DNA from: Paenibacillus sp. R14(2021)
GTDB taxonomy: Bacteria; Bacillota; Bacilli; Paenibacillales; Paenibacillaceae
Assembly (NCBI RefSeq): GCF_019431355.1
Contig: NZ_CP080269.1
Location: 3,257,001-3,321,000, forward strand
Reading direction: 5' to 3'
DNA length: 64,000 bases
In this document: positions 50,810 to 59,165 of the stretch, one piece after another
Layout of the letters: each line of letters opens with the position of its first letter
Numbering within the stretch: the first letter of the stretch is position 1
The notes under the pieces: model-generated
The model's database searches: none
Seen by the model: only the letters and a program-made list of their open reading frames with translations
What the model was told of the DNA's origin: nothing
Translations under genes and position numbers: made by a program

Positions 50810-52063
50810 TCATACGACCTCTCCGCGGCGGCGAAGCAGCATATAGAGAACCAAGCAGCAGCCCGAGCATAACAAGGCAAGCAGGGCGATAAACTCGTAA
50901 CCGGCCTGAAGGCCAAGAATCTGCCCCTTCGCGCTGCCTCTGCCTTCGAACTGCCCCCGAACGAAATCGATCACATAACCGATAAGAAGATTGCCGATGA
51001 CGCTTGCGATGCCCATGAGCGTAACGGTGAACGTAATCGCCGTATCCGTTCCCTTGGGGTAGCGTTTCGTAATCATCGCCATGATCGTGGGATAGATTGG
51101 GGCAATGCCGGCGCCTGCCACGGCGAACAAGATCGCGCCATTCTCGCCGATCAAAACGGCGGCCAAGCTGCACAATCCGGAGAACGCGGCGAAAATCATA
51201 ACCGACAACGTGTAGCCGATCCGGTCCGTGACCGGCCCCAGAAACAACCGCGCAAGCGTGAAGAACAAGAAGAAGGCGGACAGCATGCCGGAAGCGTCAC
51301 CCATGCTCCAGCCGTAAGCCTTCTCCAGAAAGTTGACCAGCCAGCTGCCGACAGCCAGCTCCGATACGACGCCGAACGACAGGATGGCGACGATCAGCCA
51401 AGCTATAGGATCGCGCAGCAGCTCGCGGTAGGAGACATGCTCGGCGGCTTCGTGCCGCTCTTCGGGAAACTTACCTCGCAGCGAAGGAAGAATGGGCAGC
51501 ACGGCAAGCGACAGCATGATTAGATACATGCCGCGCCAGCCAAGTTCGCCGCCGCCCGATAGGTGCCAGCCCATCATCGAGGCGGCGATCAGCGGCGCAA
51601 CGATGGAGCTTAGTCCATAGAAGAAATGCGCCAGATTCATCATCGTGCCGGTATTCTTCGTGAATATCCGGGCGGCCATAATCGCAAGCCCGATCTCCAG
51701 CATGCCATTGCCGATGTACATGAGAAAATACGATGCGGACAGAAACAGATAGCTCTTCGCCGCATAAATAAGCACGCCAGCGAGCGTCATCGAAGCGAAC
51801 GCGGCGATGCCCGTCCATTTGATCCCGATCCGCTTAGACAGCGCGGAAGTAAAGGAGCAGGCCACCAGATAACCGAGCGAATTCAGCGCGAGCAGCACGC
51901 CCAGCTGCCCTTCGTCCAGACTGAAGTCGGCCTGCATGCGAGGAATCGCGGGCCCTTTAATATTTTCCGAGAAGCCGAAGATCAGAAAGCCGCCGAACAC
52001 GACGAGCAGCAAGAGCAGATGATTGAGCGTTAAGGTTCTTTTCTGCAATGGATTATTCCTCAT
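50810..52063 (-). CDS. MFS transporter (FHS/sugar-type)
   Basis: A 417-residue protein with 12 membrane spans. FGFSENIKGPAIPRMQADFS near the start, MNLAHFFYGLSSIVAPLIAA in the first half, and GRGSAKGQILGLQAGYEFIA near the end recall the FucP/FHS sugar symporter group. AGGAATAATCC-type weak site upstream. Its position beside the rhamnosidase locus suggests uptake of a released monosaccharide, but it is convergent with the AraC gene, not in an operon, so the link is only contextual. Confidence 0.8.
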   Translation of the reverse strand: MRNNPLQKRTLTLNHLLLLLVVFGGFLIFGFSENIKGPAIPRMQADFSLDEGQLGVLLALNSLGYLVACSFTSALSKRIGIKWTGIAAFASMTLAGVLIYAAKSYLFLSASYFLMYIGNGMLEIGLAIMAARIFTKNTGTMMNLAHFFYGLSSIVAPLIAASMMGWHLSGGGELGWRGMYLIMLSLAVLPILPSLRGKFPEERHEAAEHVSYRELLRDPIAWLIVAILSFGVVSELAVGSWLVNFLEKAYGWSMGDASGMLSAFFLFFTLARLFLGPVTDRIGYTLSVMIFAAFSGLCSLAAVLIGENGAILFAVAGAGIAPIYPTIMAMITKRYPKGTDTAITFTVTLMGIASVIGNLLIGYVIDFVRGQFEGRGSAKGQILGLQAGYEFIALLALLCSGCCLVLYMLLRRRGEVV

Positions 52064-52156
52064 TCATAGAATTATGCCCGCGAAGTTGACGGAGCACCTC
52101 TTCATCTTCCGATCAACCGCTTTGTTTGTCAACATGAACCGCAGAAGGACAGCAAG

Positions 52157-52193
52157 CCAAAAACCAGGAGGCCGCTCTGGCCATCCTGGTTTC
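52157..52193 (-). terminator. terminator of the SDR gene at 52241
   Basis: Minus-strand AAACCAGGA and TCCTGGTTT arms around a G+C-rich loop, followed by TTTTT. Confidence 0.8.
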
Positions 52194-52240
52194 TACTGAT
52201 CCTGCTTTCTATGCTTTAACCCTGTATAAGATGTAGACCG

Positions 52241-53065
52241 TTAATTATAGTTCGCTGCGATCTTCTCCAGATATTCCTCGATCGGCATCGAATTCCGCAT
52301 GGCCATGAGGCCTTTCGCGGAATCGCCCACCAGCGTTCTGAACTGCGTGCTCTCCCCGGTGGCCAGCGCTTTAATGGCGTTAACAATCGTCTGCGGATCA
52401 TCGACCAAGCTCTCGTCGTCCTTGGCTGATTCCATGAGGGATTTCAATTTGGCTATGATTCCGTCGTAAGCCTTAATTTCTTCGCTTGTATTCCAGACGA
52501 TGCTGTCGATGAAGTTGTTGCCTTTGGATCCCCCTTGTTCGATCAGATGCAGACCGATATTGAACGGCTTCAGTTCGTAATAGAGGCCCTCGGTCAAGCC
52601 TTCCAGCGCGAATTTGGACATATTATAGAGTGAACCGAGCGGTACGGCGGAAGTGACGCCCATATAGGAACTGATATTGATGAACTTCCCGCCATTGTTC
52701 TCCCGGTAATGCGGCAGGAAGGCACGAATAACGTTAATAGGACCGCGGACATTCACGGCAAACTGCCAATCGATCGTGTCTTCCTTCGCCAGCTCCAAAG
52801 CGCCGTACGAGCCCATGCCCGCATTGTTGACCACGACGTCGATTCGGCCGAAAGCCGCAATCGCCTGCTCTACCGCCGATTTCACCTGAGCGACATCGGT
52901 CACGTCGAGCTTGAACAGCTTAATATTATCGTACTGCGTCAGCTCTGTTTCTTTCTCCGGCGTCCGCATCGTCGCTGCAACGTTCCAACCCAGCTTAGCA
53001 AAAGCAATTGCGGTTAATTTGCCAAGTCCTGAGCTCGTGCCTGTAATAAAAATAGTTTTCTTCAT
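52241..53065 (-). CDS. SDR family oxidoreductase
   Basis: A 274-residue enzyme of the classical SDR fold: IFITGTSSGLGKLTAIAFAK (cofactor loop), VVNNAGMGSYGALE, NISSYMGVTSAVPLGSLYNM with the catalytic YxxxK as YNMSKFALEGLTEGL. A Ser-Tyr-Lys set is complete. It follows the TetR gene in the same direction, 113 bases after it and beyond a terminator, and is probably one of the TetR targets. Substrate unknown. Confidence 0.88.
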   Translation of the reverse strand: MKKTIFITGTSSGLGKLTAIAFAKLGWNVAATMRTPEKETELTQYDNIKLFKLDVTDVAQVKSAVEQAIAAFGRIDVVVNNAGMGSYGALELAKEDTIDWQFAVNVRGPINVIRAFLPHYRENNGGKFINISSYMGVTSAVPLGSLYNMSKFALEGLTEGLYYELKPFNIGLHLIEQGGSKGNNFIDSIVWNTSEEIKAYDGIIAKLKSLMESAKDDESLVDDPQTIVNAIKALATGESTQFRTLVGDSAKGLMAMRNSMPIEEYLEKIAANYN

Positions 53066-53146
53066 GGTTGTAAACTCCTTTGTGCGTGCATGTATTGTTA
53101 TTTATAACATTCCCGTTAGACCGAATATTCATTCTATAAATAGGCG

Positions 53147-53172
53147 AAAAAAGGGTCCTGGGCGACCAGGAC
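53147..53172 (-). terminator. terminator of the TetR gene
   Basis: Minus-strand GTCCTGG, loop TCGC, CCAGGAC, then CCTTTTTT. Confidence 0.85.
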
Positions 53173-53178
53173 TTAATT

Positions 53179-53760
53179 TCATCTCGCCAGAACGGAATTC
53201 CAACAGGCTTGGATGACTTGGCGCGTGGTTTCCGCGTTCAGTCCGAAATTGCTCTGAATATTTCCTTTGACGCTGTAGACAATAGAGCCGTAATGCATCT
53301 GAACCATCAGCTTAGGGTCCATCTTCACGAATAGCTGCTGATCGATCGCCTCTTGATACAGGTCATCCACAGGACCGCACCATCCGCTGATGTACGCTTC
53401 GTTCTTGGACTCCTCCGAAATATAGGGCGAGAACGAATACTGTTCGATGAATTGAAAGCCTTCCGGGTACTTCCGGCTGATGAAGAGAACCTGCTCCCAG
53501 GCCCGAAAGAATCGTTCTTGAATCGTGCCCGGCTGCTTCACGCCTGGGATTACCAGATCGCCGTTATGGGCAACGATCGCCTTATACAGCTCGTTGATGA
53601 TCTCTTCCTTGCTCTTGAAATAGTGATAAATGTTGCCCGTCGACACGCCGGATTCTTTGGCGATCAGCGCCATGGATGTCGCCTGAAGCTCCTTCTGGAT
53701 AATGATGCGCAGGGTCGTCTCCAAGACGGCACGCTGCACTTTATTATACTTGTCGAACAC
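53179..53760 (-). CDS. TetR/AcrR family transcriptional repressor
   Basis: A 193-residue repressor. The HTH is typical: VLETTLRIIIQKELQATSMA, LIAKESGVSTGNIYHYFKSK, EEIINELYKAI. The C-terminal ligand domain is helical and unrecognised. It lies between two SDR genes: one leftward behind it, one divergent at 53994, both probable targets. The 233-bp divergent gap contains AT-rich, partly symmetric ATTGA...TCAAT sequence near 53775-53796, which may be the operator. Confidence 0.88.
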   Translation of the reverse strand: MFDKYNKVQRAVLETTLRIIIQKELQATSMALIAKESGVSTGNIYHYFKSKEEIINELYKAIVAHNGDLVIPGVKQPGTIQERFFRAWEQVLFISRKYPEGFQFIEQYSFSPYISEESKNEAYISGWCGPVDDLYQEAIDQQLFVKMDPKLMVQMHYGSIVYSVKGNIQSNFGLNAETTRQVIQACWNSVLAR

Positions 53761-53993
53761 TTGGATACACCTCGATTGAAACGATATTCGATCAATAATC
53801 GCCGCGCGCTGCGAGCAGATCGAATGATCGTTCTAATCATAGCGCTTGTATCTCCCCATGTCAACATCATCTCGCCATGAACGAAATGAACAACAAAATT
53901 GAGCCGTGCAGAAAAGTCGACCTCGCGCGCCTCTGGTATTCTTAGTTCATCGCCAAGCGCGATACCATCACATAACCAGGAGGATGAACATTC

Positions 53994-54845
53994 ATGAACA
54001 ACATAAGCAAAGTTTGGATGATTACCGGTGCTGCAAGAGGGTTTGGACTTGAAATCGCGCAGGCCGTACTAGAAACCGGAGACAAGGTCATCGCGACGGT
54101 TCGAAGCAAGCCCGAGGAGCTTGCCGCCCGCTTGAACAACAACCCGAACCTGCTCGTCACCGTGCTCGATATCACGGATGAAGAAGCAGCTAAGCAGACT
54201 GCAGCCCGTTCCGTCGCGGCGTTCGGCTCCATCGACGTGCTGGTAAATAATGCCGGCTACGGCCTGCTGAGCGCGGTCGAGGAAGCAACCGGAGATGAGG
54301 TTCGCCGAAATTTCGAAACGAACGTATTCGGCACGCTCAATATGGTCCGTGCCGTTCTGCCTCACATGCGGGAACGCCGCTCCGGGCATATTATTAACAT
54401 CTCGTCGGTTGGCGGCTTAGGGGCGTATGCCGGCTGGGGCGTATACGGCTCCACCAAATTCGCGGTAGAAGGCCTTACGGAGGCGCTCGCGCTAGAACTG
54501 GCTCCGCTCGGCATTCATGCCACGGTTGTCGCTCCGGGCTTCTTCCGCACCGACTTCCTGGATACCTCTTCCTTAACCCGGACCAGCAACGTGATCGATG
54601 ATTACGCCGATACGGTCGGCGCGATGCGCAGCTTTGCCACCGAAGCGAACAAGAAACAGCCTGGCGATCCGAAGAAGCTTGCGCAGGCGTTCATCAAGCT
54701 GGCAAACGCGGAGAAGCCTCCCGTACATCTGCCGCTTGGCAACGATACGCTCGCTCGTTATGCACAGAAAACAGCCGACTTCCAGCAGGATATCGCGAAC
54801 TGGCAGGAGGTTATTACCGGCACGGATCATGACGACGTGAAGTAA
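53994..54845 (+). CDS. SDR family oxidoreductase (divergent to TetR)
   Basis: A 283-residue enzyme: VWMITGAARGFGLEIAQAVL (cofactor loop), DVLVNNAGYGLLSAVEE, NISSVGGLGAYAGWGVYGST with catalytic VYGSTKFAVEGLTEAL. Close in style to the SDR at 52241 but not a recent duplicate. AGGAGG precedes the ATG. Such YxxxK SDRs next to TetR repressors commonly act on aldehydes or quinone-like stressors; this is inference. Confidence 0.88.
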   Translation: MNNISKVWMITGAARGFGLEIAQAVLETGDKVIATVRSKPEELAARLNNNPNLLVTVLDITDEEAAKQTAARSVAAFGSIDVLVNNAGYGLLSAVEEATGDEVRRNFETNVFGTLNMVRAVLPHMRERRSGHIINISSVGGLGAYAGWGVYGSTKFAVEGLTEALALELAPLGIHATVVAPGFFRTDFLDTSSLTRTSNVIDDYADTVGAMRSFATEANKKQPGDPKKLAQAFIKLANAEKPPVHLPLGNDTLARYAQKTADFQQDIANWQEVITGTDHDDVK

Positions 54846-54876
54846 TTGCCGCTGCCTTCAGCTTCATAACCGAATG

Positions 54877-54907
54877 AAAAAAACACCGTGTCACACGGTG
54901 TTTTTTT
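54877..54907. terminator. bidirectional terminator
   Basis: AAAAAAACACCGTG, loop TCA, CACGGTGTTTTTTT: a 14-bp perfect symmetric stem between convergent genes. Confidence 0.9.
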
Positions 54908-54911
54908 GGTG

Positions 54912-56282
54912 TTAATTCTTGCCCATCGCCGCCATGGCAGCTTTCAAATCCGGAAACATGCCCGCCGCTGACGCTGCATACAAAGCGGCGCCGAACGCGG
55001 CTTCTTCCTGCGCTCCCGACAGAAACAGCGGCATATTCAGACGATCCTGCAGCCGCTGCTGCATGACCGGATTTTTGCGGATACCGTTACCCGAGCCGGC
55101 GGCCTGCTGAATCTGGTTAAGCAGCCTGCCCGGCAGTAGATGGAGATAACCCATCAGCTCGTCGACGATACCGCCGAGAACGCCAGCGGCGAAATGCCCC
55201 GGCGTGAAATTATCCGGCCGGAGTCCAGCGATATGGCCCAGCACAAGGGGATCGTGGCGCGTACCGTAGAATTGCGTGCCGAACCGGAGCAGCTCTGCGC
55301 CGTCTTCCAGCGCTTTGCCTGCCATCTCGTTCATCCGATCGTAGATATCGTCGTCATCGATGCAGATGCCGAACGAACGGCAGGTCTCCTTGAAGAACCG
55401 CTCCAGCAGCGCATAGGATTTACCCCCGCTGAGCGGCGCGCCTACGAGAAGGAAGCCGCCGCCTGGGAAAGGCCGCGTCTCTAGCCCCGCAATCTCCTCG
55501 TAACCCTCGGTATAGATCGAAATCTGCGAGCCGGTTCCGATATTAACCAGCAGCATATGCTCCAGCTGCGGGACGGAGCCGATGAAGCTCGCCTGGTTGT
55601 CGCCGATCGCGCAAGCTACCTTCTTGCCGTCCGGCGTTACGCCCGCCGCAGCGTAACCCTCGCAAATCCGCGGCAGCATCGCCGCGTCCATACCCGCCCG
55701 CTTCACCGCTTTCGTTTCGAAGGCCAGCGCCTGCGTCGCAAACATCCCGAAGCCCGCTGCGTTGGACGGATCCATGACCGGAACTGCCGAGCCGGTCAGC
55801 TTCATGACGACGTAATCGCCAATCGTGCATAGGTGCGCAGCATCGGGGGGCACTTCGCCGTTTAGCGTGTTGTAATAATGCGTCACCAGTCCGTATCCGC
55901 TGCTCAGCGAATGGCCCTCCAGTTTGCCGAGATGAAGCGAGTATGTATCCTCGCCGGTCTTCATCGGCAGATCGCCCCGACCGTCCTGCCACGTATAGAG
56001 CGGGCTGACGCTGCGGCCTTCCCGGTTCACGTAAAGCATGCCGTGCATTTGGCAGGATACGCCGATGGCGGTAACGTCCGGCCAGTGGCGCGAGCATTCC
56101 GCGATTAATTCCTCGACGATTGCAAAGATCCGTTCCGGATCCTGTATATGCTCCCAGCTCCGGTCCGTTTCAAGCGCGGCGTCATTCTTTCTCGTGACGA
56201 CTGCAAGCGTCTCGCCGGTTTCCGCCGAAGCAACGACGACGCTGATCGACGTCGTGCCGATATCGATTCCCGCAACTAGCAT
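54912..56282 (-). CDS. FGGY family carbohydrate kinase (sedoheptulokinase-like)
   Basis: A 456-residue cytosolic kinase. N-terminal ATPase loop LVAGIDIGTTSISVVVASAE, substrate part GVSCQMHGMLYVNREG and YTWQDGRGDLPM, second domain LVNIGTGSQISIYTEGYEEI and SGAQEEAAFGAALYAASAAG. The CQMHG and WQDGRG patterns match the sedoheptulokinase-type subgroup rather than xylulo- or glycerol kinases. It would phosphorylate a C7 or similar ketose for the pentose phosphate pathway. The start is an ATG with GGGATT-type weak site. No sugar transporter in the same operon. Confidence 0.8.
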   Translation of the reverse strand: MLVAGIDIGTTSISVVVASAETGETLAVVTRKNDAALETDRSWEHIQDPERIFAIVEELIAECSRHWPDVTAIGVSCQMHGMLYVNREGRSVSPLYTWQDGRGDLPMKTGEDTYSLHLGKLEGHSLSSGYGLVTHYYNTLNGEVPPDAAHLCTIGDYVVMKLTGSAVPVMDPSNAAGFGMFATQALAFETKAVKRAGMDAAMLPRICEGYAAAGVTPDGKKVACAIGDNQASFIGSVPQLEHMLLVNIGTGSQISIYTEGYEEIAGLETRPFPGGGFLLVGAPLSGGKSYALLERFFKETCRSFGICIDDDDIYDRMNEMAGKALEDGAELLRFGTQFYGTRHDPLVLGHIAGLRPDNFTPGHFAAGVLGGIVDELMGYLHLLPGRLLNQIQQAAGSGNGIRKNPVMQQRLQDRLNMPLFLSGAQEEAAFGAALYAASAAGMFPDLKAAMAAMGKN

Positions 56283-56385
56283 TGGTAAAATCCCTCATTT
56301 CGCAATATGAAATCAAATAATTAGCATAATCTTCGGGTCCACTACTGTTATTTTTCTCTGTCACAACTGTAATTATAATCGCAGG

Positions 56386-56419
56386 TGAAAAAACAAACAG
56401 GACCCTGAGCCAGGGTCCC
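56386..56419 (-). terminator. terminator of the CstA gene
   Basis: Minus-strand GGACCCTG, loop GCT, CAGGGTCC, then TGTTTGTTTTTT. Eighteen bases past the stop. Confidence 0.85.
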
Positions 56420-56436
56420 CATGATTTTTGTGTGAA

Positions 56437-58230
56437 TTATGACGTTAAAGCTTCCATCTTCACCCGCGGCGAGCTCAAGATCTGCATCCATTTCTTGATC
56501 GACGCGACCATGATGACAAGACCTAGAATCAGCATCGTAATGGACAGAACCGCGTTCAGCACATTGTAGCCAGGCGACGCCGAATTGAGGTAGACGTTCT
56601 TTACCATCCAATACCCGGCATAGTTGACCGTCACGAACAGGTACGCAAGCGGGATCAGGCAAGTGAGCATGTAACGCCGTTTGCTTGCGATATTCAAGAC
56701 CACGGTTGCGCCGATCATGAGGCCGATCGTCGCCATGAGCTGGTTGGAAACCCCGAACAACGCCCAGACTGAACCAATGTCGCCCGAGGAGAGCAAGTAG
56801 CCCCATAGCAGACAAGCCAGCGCGCTGGCAAAAATCGTGCCCGGCAGCCAGTCGACCCGCTTAAGCGGTTTGTACAGCTCACCGACGAAATCCTGAATCA
56901 GGTAACGGGATACCCGCGTTCCGGCATCGATCGCCGTCAAGATGAAGACCGCTTCGAACATGATGACAAACTGGAAGAAATACGGCGCCATTTGATGAAA
57001 CCACGGGATTTTCGTGAAAATGTACGTCATCCCGACGGCCAGCGTAACCGCTCCGCCCGTTCTTCCTTCCAAGCCGAGTCCGACTTCTTGGCTTAGCTGC
57101 GGCAGATGAACGACATGCATGCCCAAGGTTTGAAACACTTCCGGTTTGGCGTTGATCGCAAAGTAGTCGGCAGGCTGCAGCGACACGGCTGCGATAAGCG
57201 CCATAATGCCCACGACGCACTCAACCAGCATGGCGCCGAAGCCGACCGCTTTGATGTCGGTCCAACGGTTGATCATTTTAGGCGTCGTACCGGAACCGAT
57301 AAAGGCGTGGAAGCCGGAAATGGCACCGCAGGCGATCGTGATGGAGATAAACGGCCAAACAGGTCCTGCTATGATCGGTCCGCCGCCTCCGATGAAGTCC
57401 GTGAAGGCAGGGAATTGCACGCTTGGATTAATGATGAAGACGCCGATAATTAACGCGATAAACACGCCGATTTTCATAAAGCTGCTTAAATAATCCCGAG
57501 GCGCGAGCAGGAACCAGACCGGCAGCGCGGCTGCGAAAAACGCGTATACCGGCAGGATAAGCGCCAACGTCTTGGCATCGATCGTCAGCCAATCGCCGAT
57601 GACCGTACCTTGGATGGAGGGCCCGATGACGATGGCGACCATGATCAGCGCGAAGCCTACCGTCGATGTCCATCTCAAATTACCGGTTTTCTTGTAAACA
57701 AGACCGACGCCCATGGCGATCGGAATCGTGCTGGCAACGGCGAACGTTCCCCAAGGGTTGTTCTCCAAGGCATGAAGCACGACCATGGACAGGCCCGCCA
57801 TCGTAATCGTGATAATGAACAGCATGGCAAGTCCCGTACAGATGCCGGCGACCGGCCCAAGCTCATCCTTCGCCACTTCGGACAGCGATTTCCCGTTCTT
57901 GCGCATCGATGCGAACAAGACGACGGCATCATGAACCGCTCCCCCGATCACCGCTCCGATCAGCAGCCACAGCAGTCCCGGCAGATAGCCGAATTGCGCC
58001 GCCAGAATCGGACCGACGAGCGGGCCCGCCGCAGCTATCGCCGCAAAGTGGTGGCCGAACGTTACCCATTTATTGGTTGGGACATAGTCTTTGCCATCTT
58101 CCAGCAGATGCGCGGGCGTCGGCGTGTCGTCGCTGAGCCGAAGTACTTTTTTCGTAAAAAACGTGCCGTACAGCCGGTAAGCGATCATCAATATACAGAT
58201 AGATCCAATTACGATTGTAATCGCATTCAT
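56437..58230 (-). CDS. cstA: carbon starvation protein CstA family carrier
   Basis: A 597-residue membrane protein with many spans. VTFGHHFAAIAAAGPLVGPI, WLLIGAVIGGAVHDAVVLFA, ISGFHAFIGSGTTPKMINRW and FGVSNQLMATIGLMIGATVV are signature CstA stretches. GGGAGG eight bases before the ATG at 58230 sets the start. CstA-family proteins import pyruvate or peptides when carbon runs low. The LytS/LytT system directly upstream in the same direction matches the arrangement by which pyruvate-responsive systems (BtsSR-BtsT and related) control this carrier. Confidence 0.92.
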   Translation of the reverse strand: MNAITIVIGSICILMIAYRLYGTFFTKKVLRLSDDTPTPAHLLEDGKDYVPTNKWVTFGHHFAAIAAAGPLVGPILAAQFGYLPGLLWLLIGAVIGGAVHDAVVLFASMRKNGKSLSEVAKDELGPVAGICTGLAMLFIITITMAGLSMVVLHALENNPWGTFAVASTIPIAMGVGLVYKKTGNLRWTSTVGFALIMVAIVIGPSIQGTVIGDWLTIDAKTLALILPVYAFFAAALPVWFLLAPRDYLSSFMKIGVFIALIIGVFIINPSVQFPAFTDFIGGGGPIIAGPVWPFISITIACGAISGFHAFIGSGTTPKMINRWTDIKAVGFGAMLVECVVGIMALIAAVSLQPADYFAINAKPEVFQTLGMHVVHLPQLSQEVGLGLEGRTGGAVTLAVGMTYIFTKIPWFHQMAPYFFQFVIMFEAVFILTAIDAGTRVSRYLIQDFVGELYKPLKRVDWLPGTIFASALACLLWGYLLSSGDIGSVWALFGVSNQLMATIGLMIGATVVLNIASKRRYMLTCLIPLAYLFVTVNYAGYWMVKNVYLNSASPGYNVLNAVLSITMLILGLVIMVASIKKWMQILSSPRVKMEALTS

Positions 58231-58406
58231 TCTTTTGGCCTCCCTTGTTCTCACAAGATGTCCTTCTGGTACGATCATACTAAATGAAAAGCGAAACGAT
58301 CGATTTTCAGGACAAAACGCAAGGTTCTAGGGACGAGAGGCAAAAATTCATCTTCGAATTGCAATCGCTTTCAAATCAGCAGATGCCGCCATTCATGCTA
58401 TTTCAG

Positions 58407-59156
58407 TTAGAAGCCGATCCTATGCTTCAGCTCCTTGATGAATGTCCGGCTGACGGGTACAGCCGATCCGTCTTTCATGATCAGATTGTAGGTGGAATGG
58501 AACCAGGGCTGGATTTCGACGATGGCGTCTTGATTGACGAGATACGCACGATGGACGCGAACAATTGATGTCCCTAGCAGCTTCTGCTCAAAGGCAACAA
58601 GCGGCTCAAGCACGGTATATTTACGGTTATCGCCCACAGCAATTTCGGTCTTCCCCTCCGCCGAGCTGATGTACAGAATGCTGCTTAGGCTGACCAGCAA
58701 GATGCGGTCTTCTACGGATATGGCCAATTTATCGATCCGCCCAGAGGAGTGAGCATGATGAAGGGCGGCGGATACAGGCTTGTTATCCTGCCGTTCCCGA
58801 TGGCTGATGATTTTTTCGACTGTCTTCTTAATCCGCGCTTCGTCGAACGGTTTCAGAATATAGTCGGCGGCATTCAGCTCAAATGCCTTCAAGGCATACT
58901 CGTCGTAGGCCGTAGCAAACACGATGTCTGTCCGAAGCTCAAGCTTCTGCAGTACCGCCGCAAGCTCCATGCCGCTGTCCTCCGACAACTGGATATCCAA
59001 GAAGACAACATCGGGCGCCAATTGCTTAATTTGCTCCAGCGCCTGCTTCACGTTCCCGGCTTCGCCGATGACCTCCACCCGTTTGCTGCGGCGCAGGATG
59101 TACGTCAATTCCTCTCTTGCCAGCGGCTCGTCGTCTACGATAAAAGCCTTTAACAT
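58407..59156 (-). CDS. LytR/AlgR-type response regulator (LytT-like)
   Basis: A 249-residue regulator. Receiver: LKAFIVDDEPLAREELTYIL, phosphoacceptor DVVFLDIQLSEDSG, Lys in DYILKPFDEARI. The C-terminal LytTR DNA-binding domain begins near 140: RILLVSLSSILYISSAEGKT, FEQKLLGTSIVRVHRAYLVN, then SAVPVSRTFIKELKHRIG. Encoded nine bases after the LytS kinase stop, so one operon. It likely activates the downstream CstA gene, whose start is 176 bases away. Confidence 0.92.
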   Translation of the reverse strand: MLKAFIVDDEPLAREELTYILRRSKRVEVIGEAGNVKQALEQIKQLAPDVVFLDIQLSEDSGMELAAVLQKLELRTDIVFATAYDEYALKAFELNAADYILKPFDEARIKKTVEKIISHRERQDNKPVSAALHHAHSSGRIDKLAISVEDRILLVSLSSILYISSAEGKTEIAVGDNRKYTVLEPLVAFEQKLLGTSIVRVHRAYLVNQDAIVEIQPWFHSTYNLIMKDGSAVPVSRTFIKELKHRIGF

Positions 59157-59165
59157 ATCCGTAGG

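Noticed and set aside
53775..53796. TetR operator ATTGA...TCAAT
   Set aside because: Only five base pairs of symmetry with an irregular centre; not enough to list as a feature.
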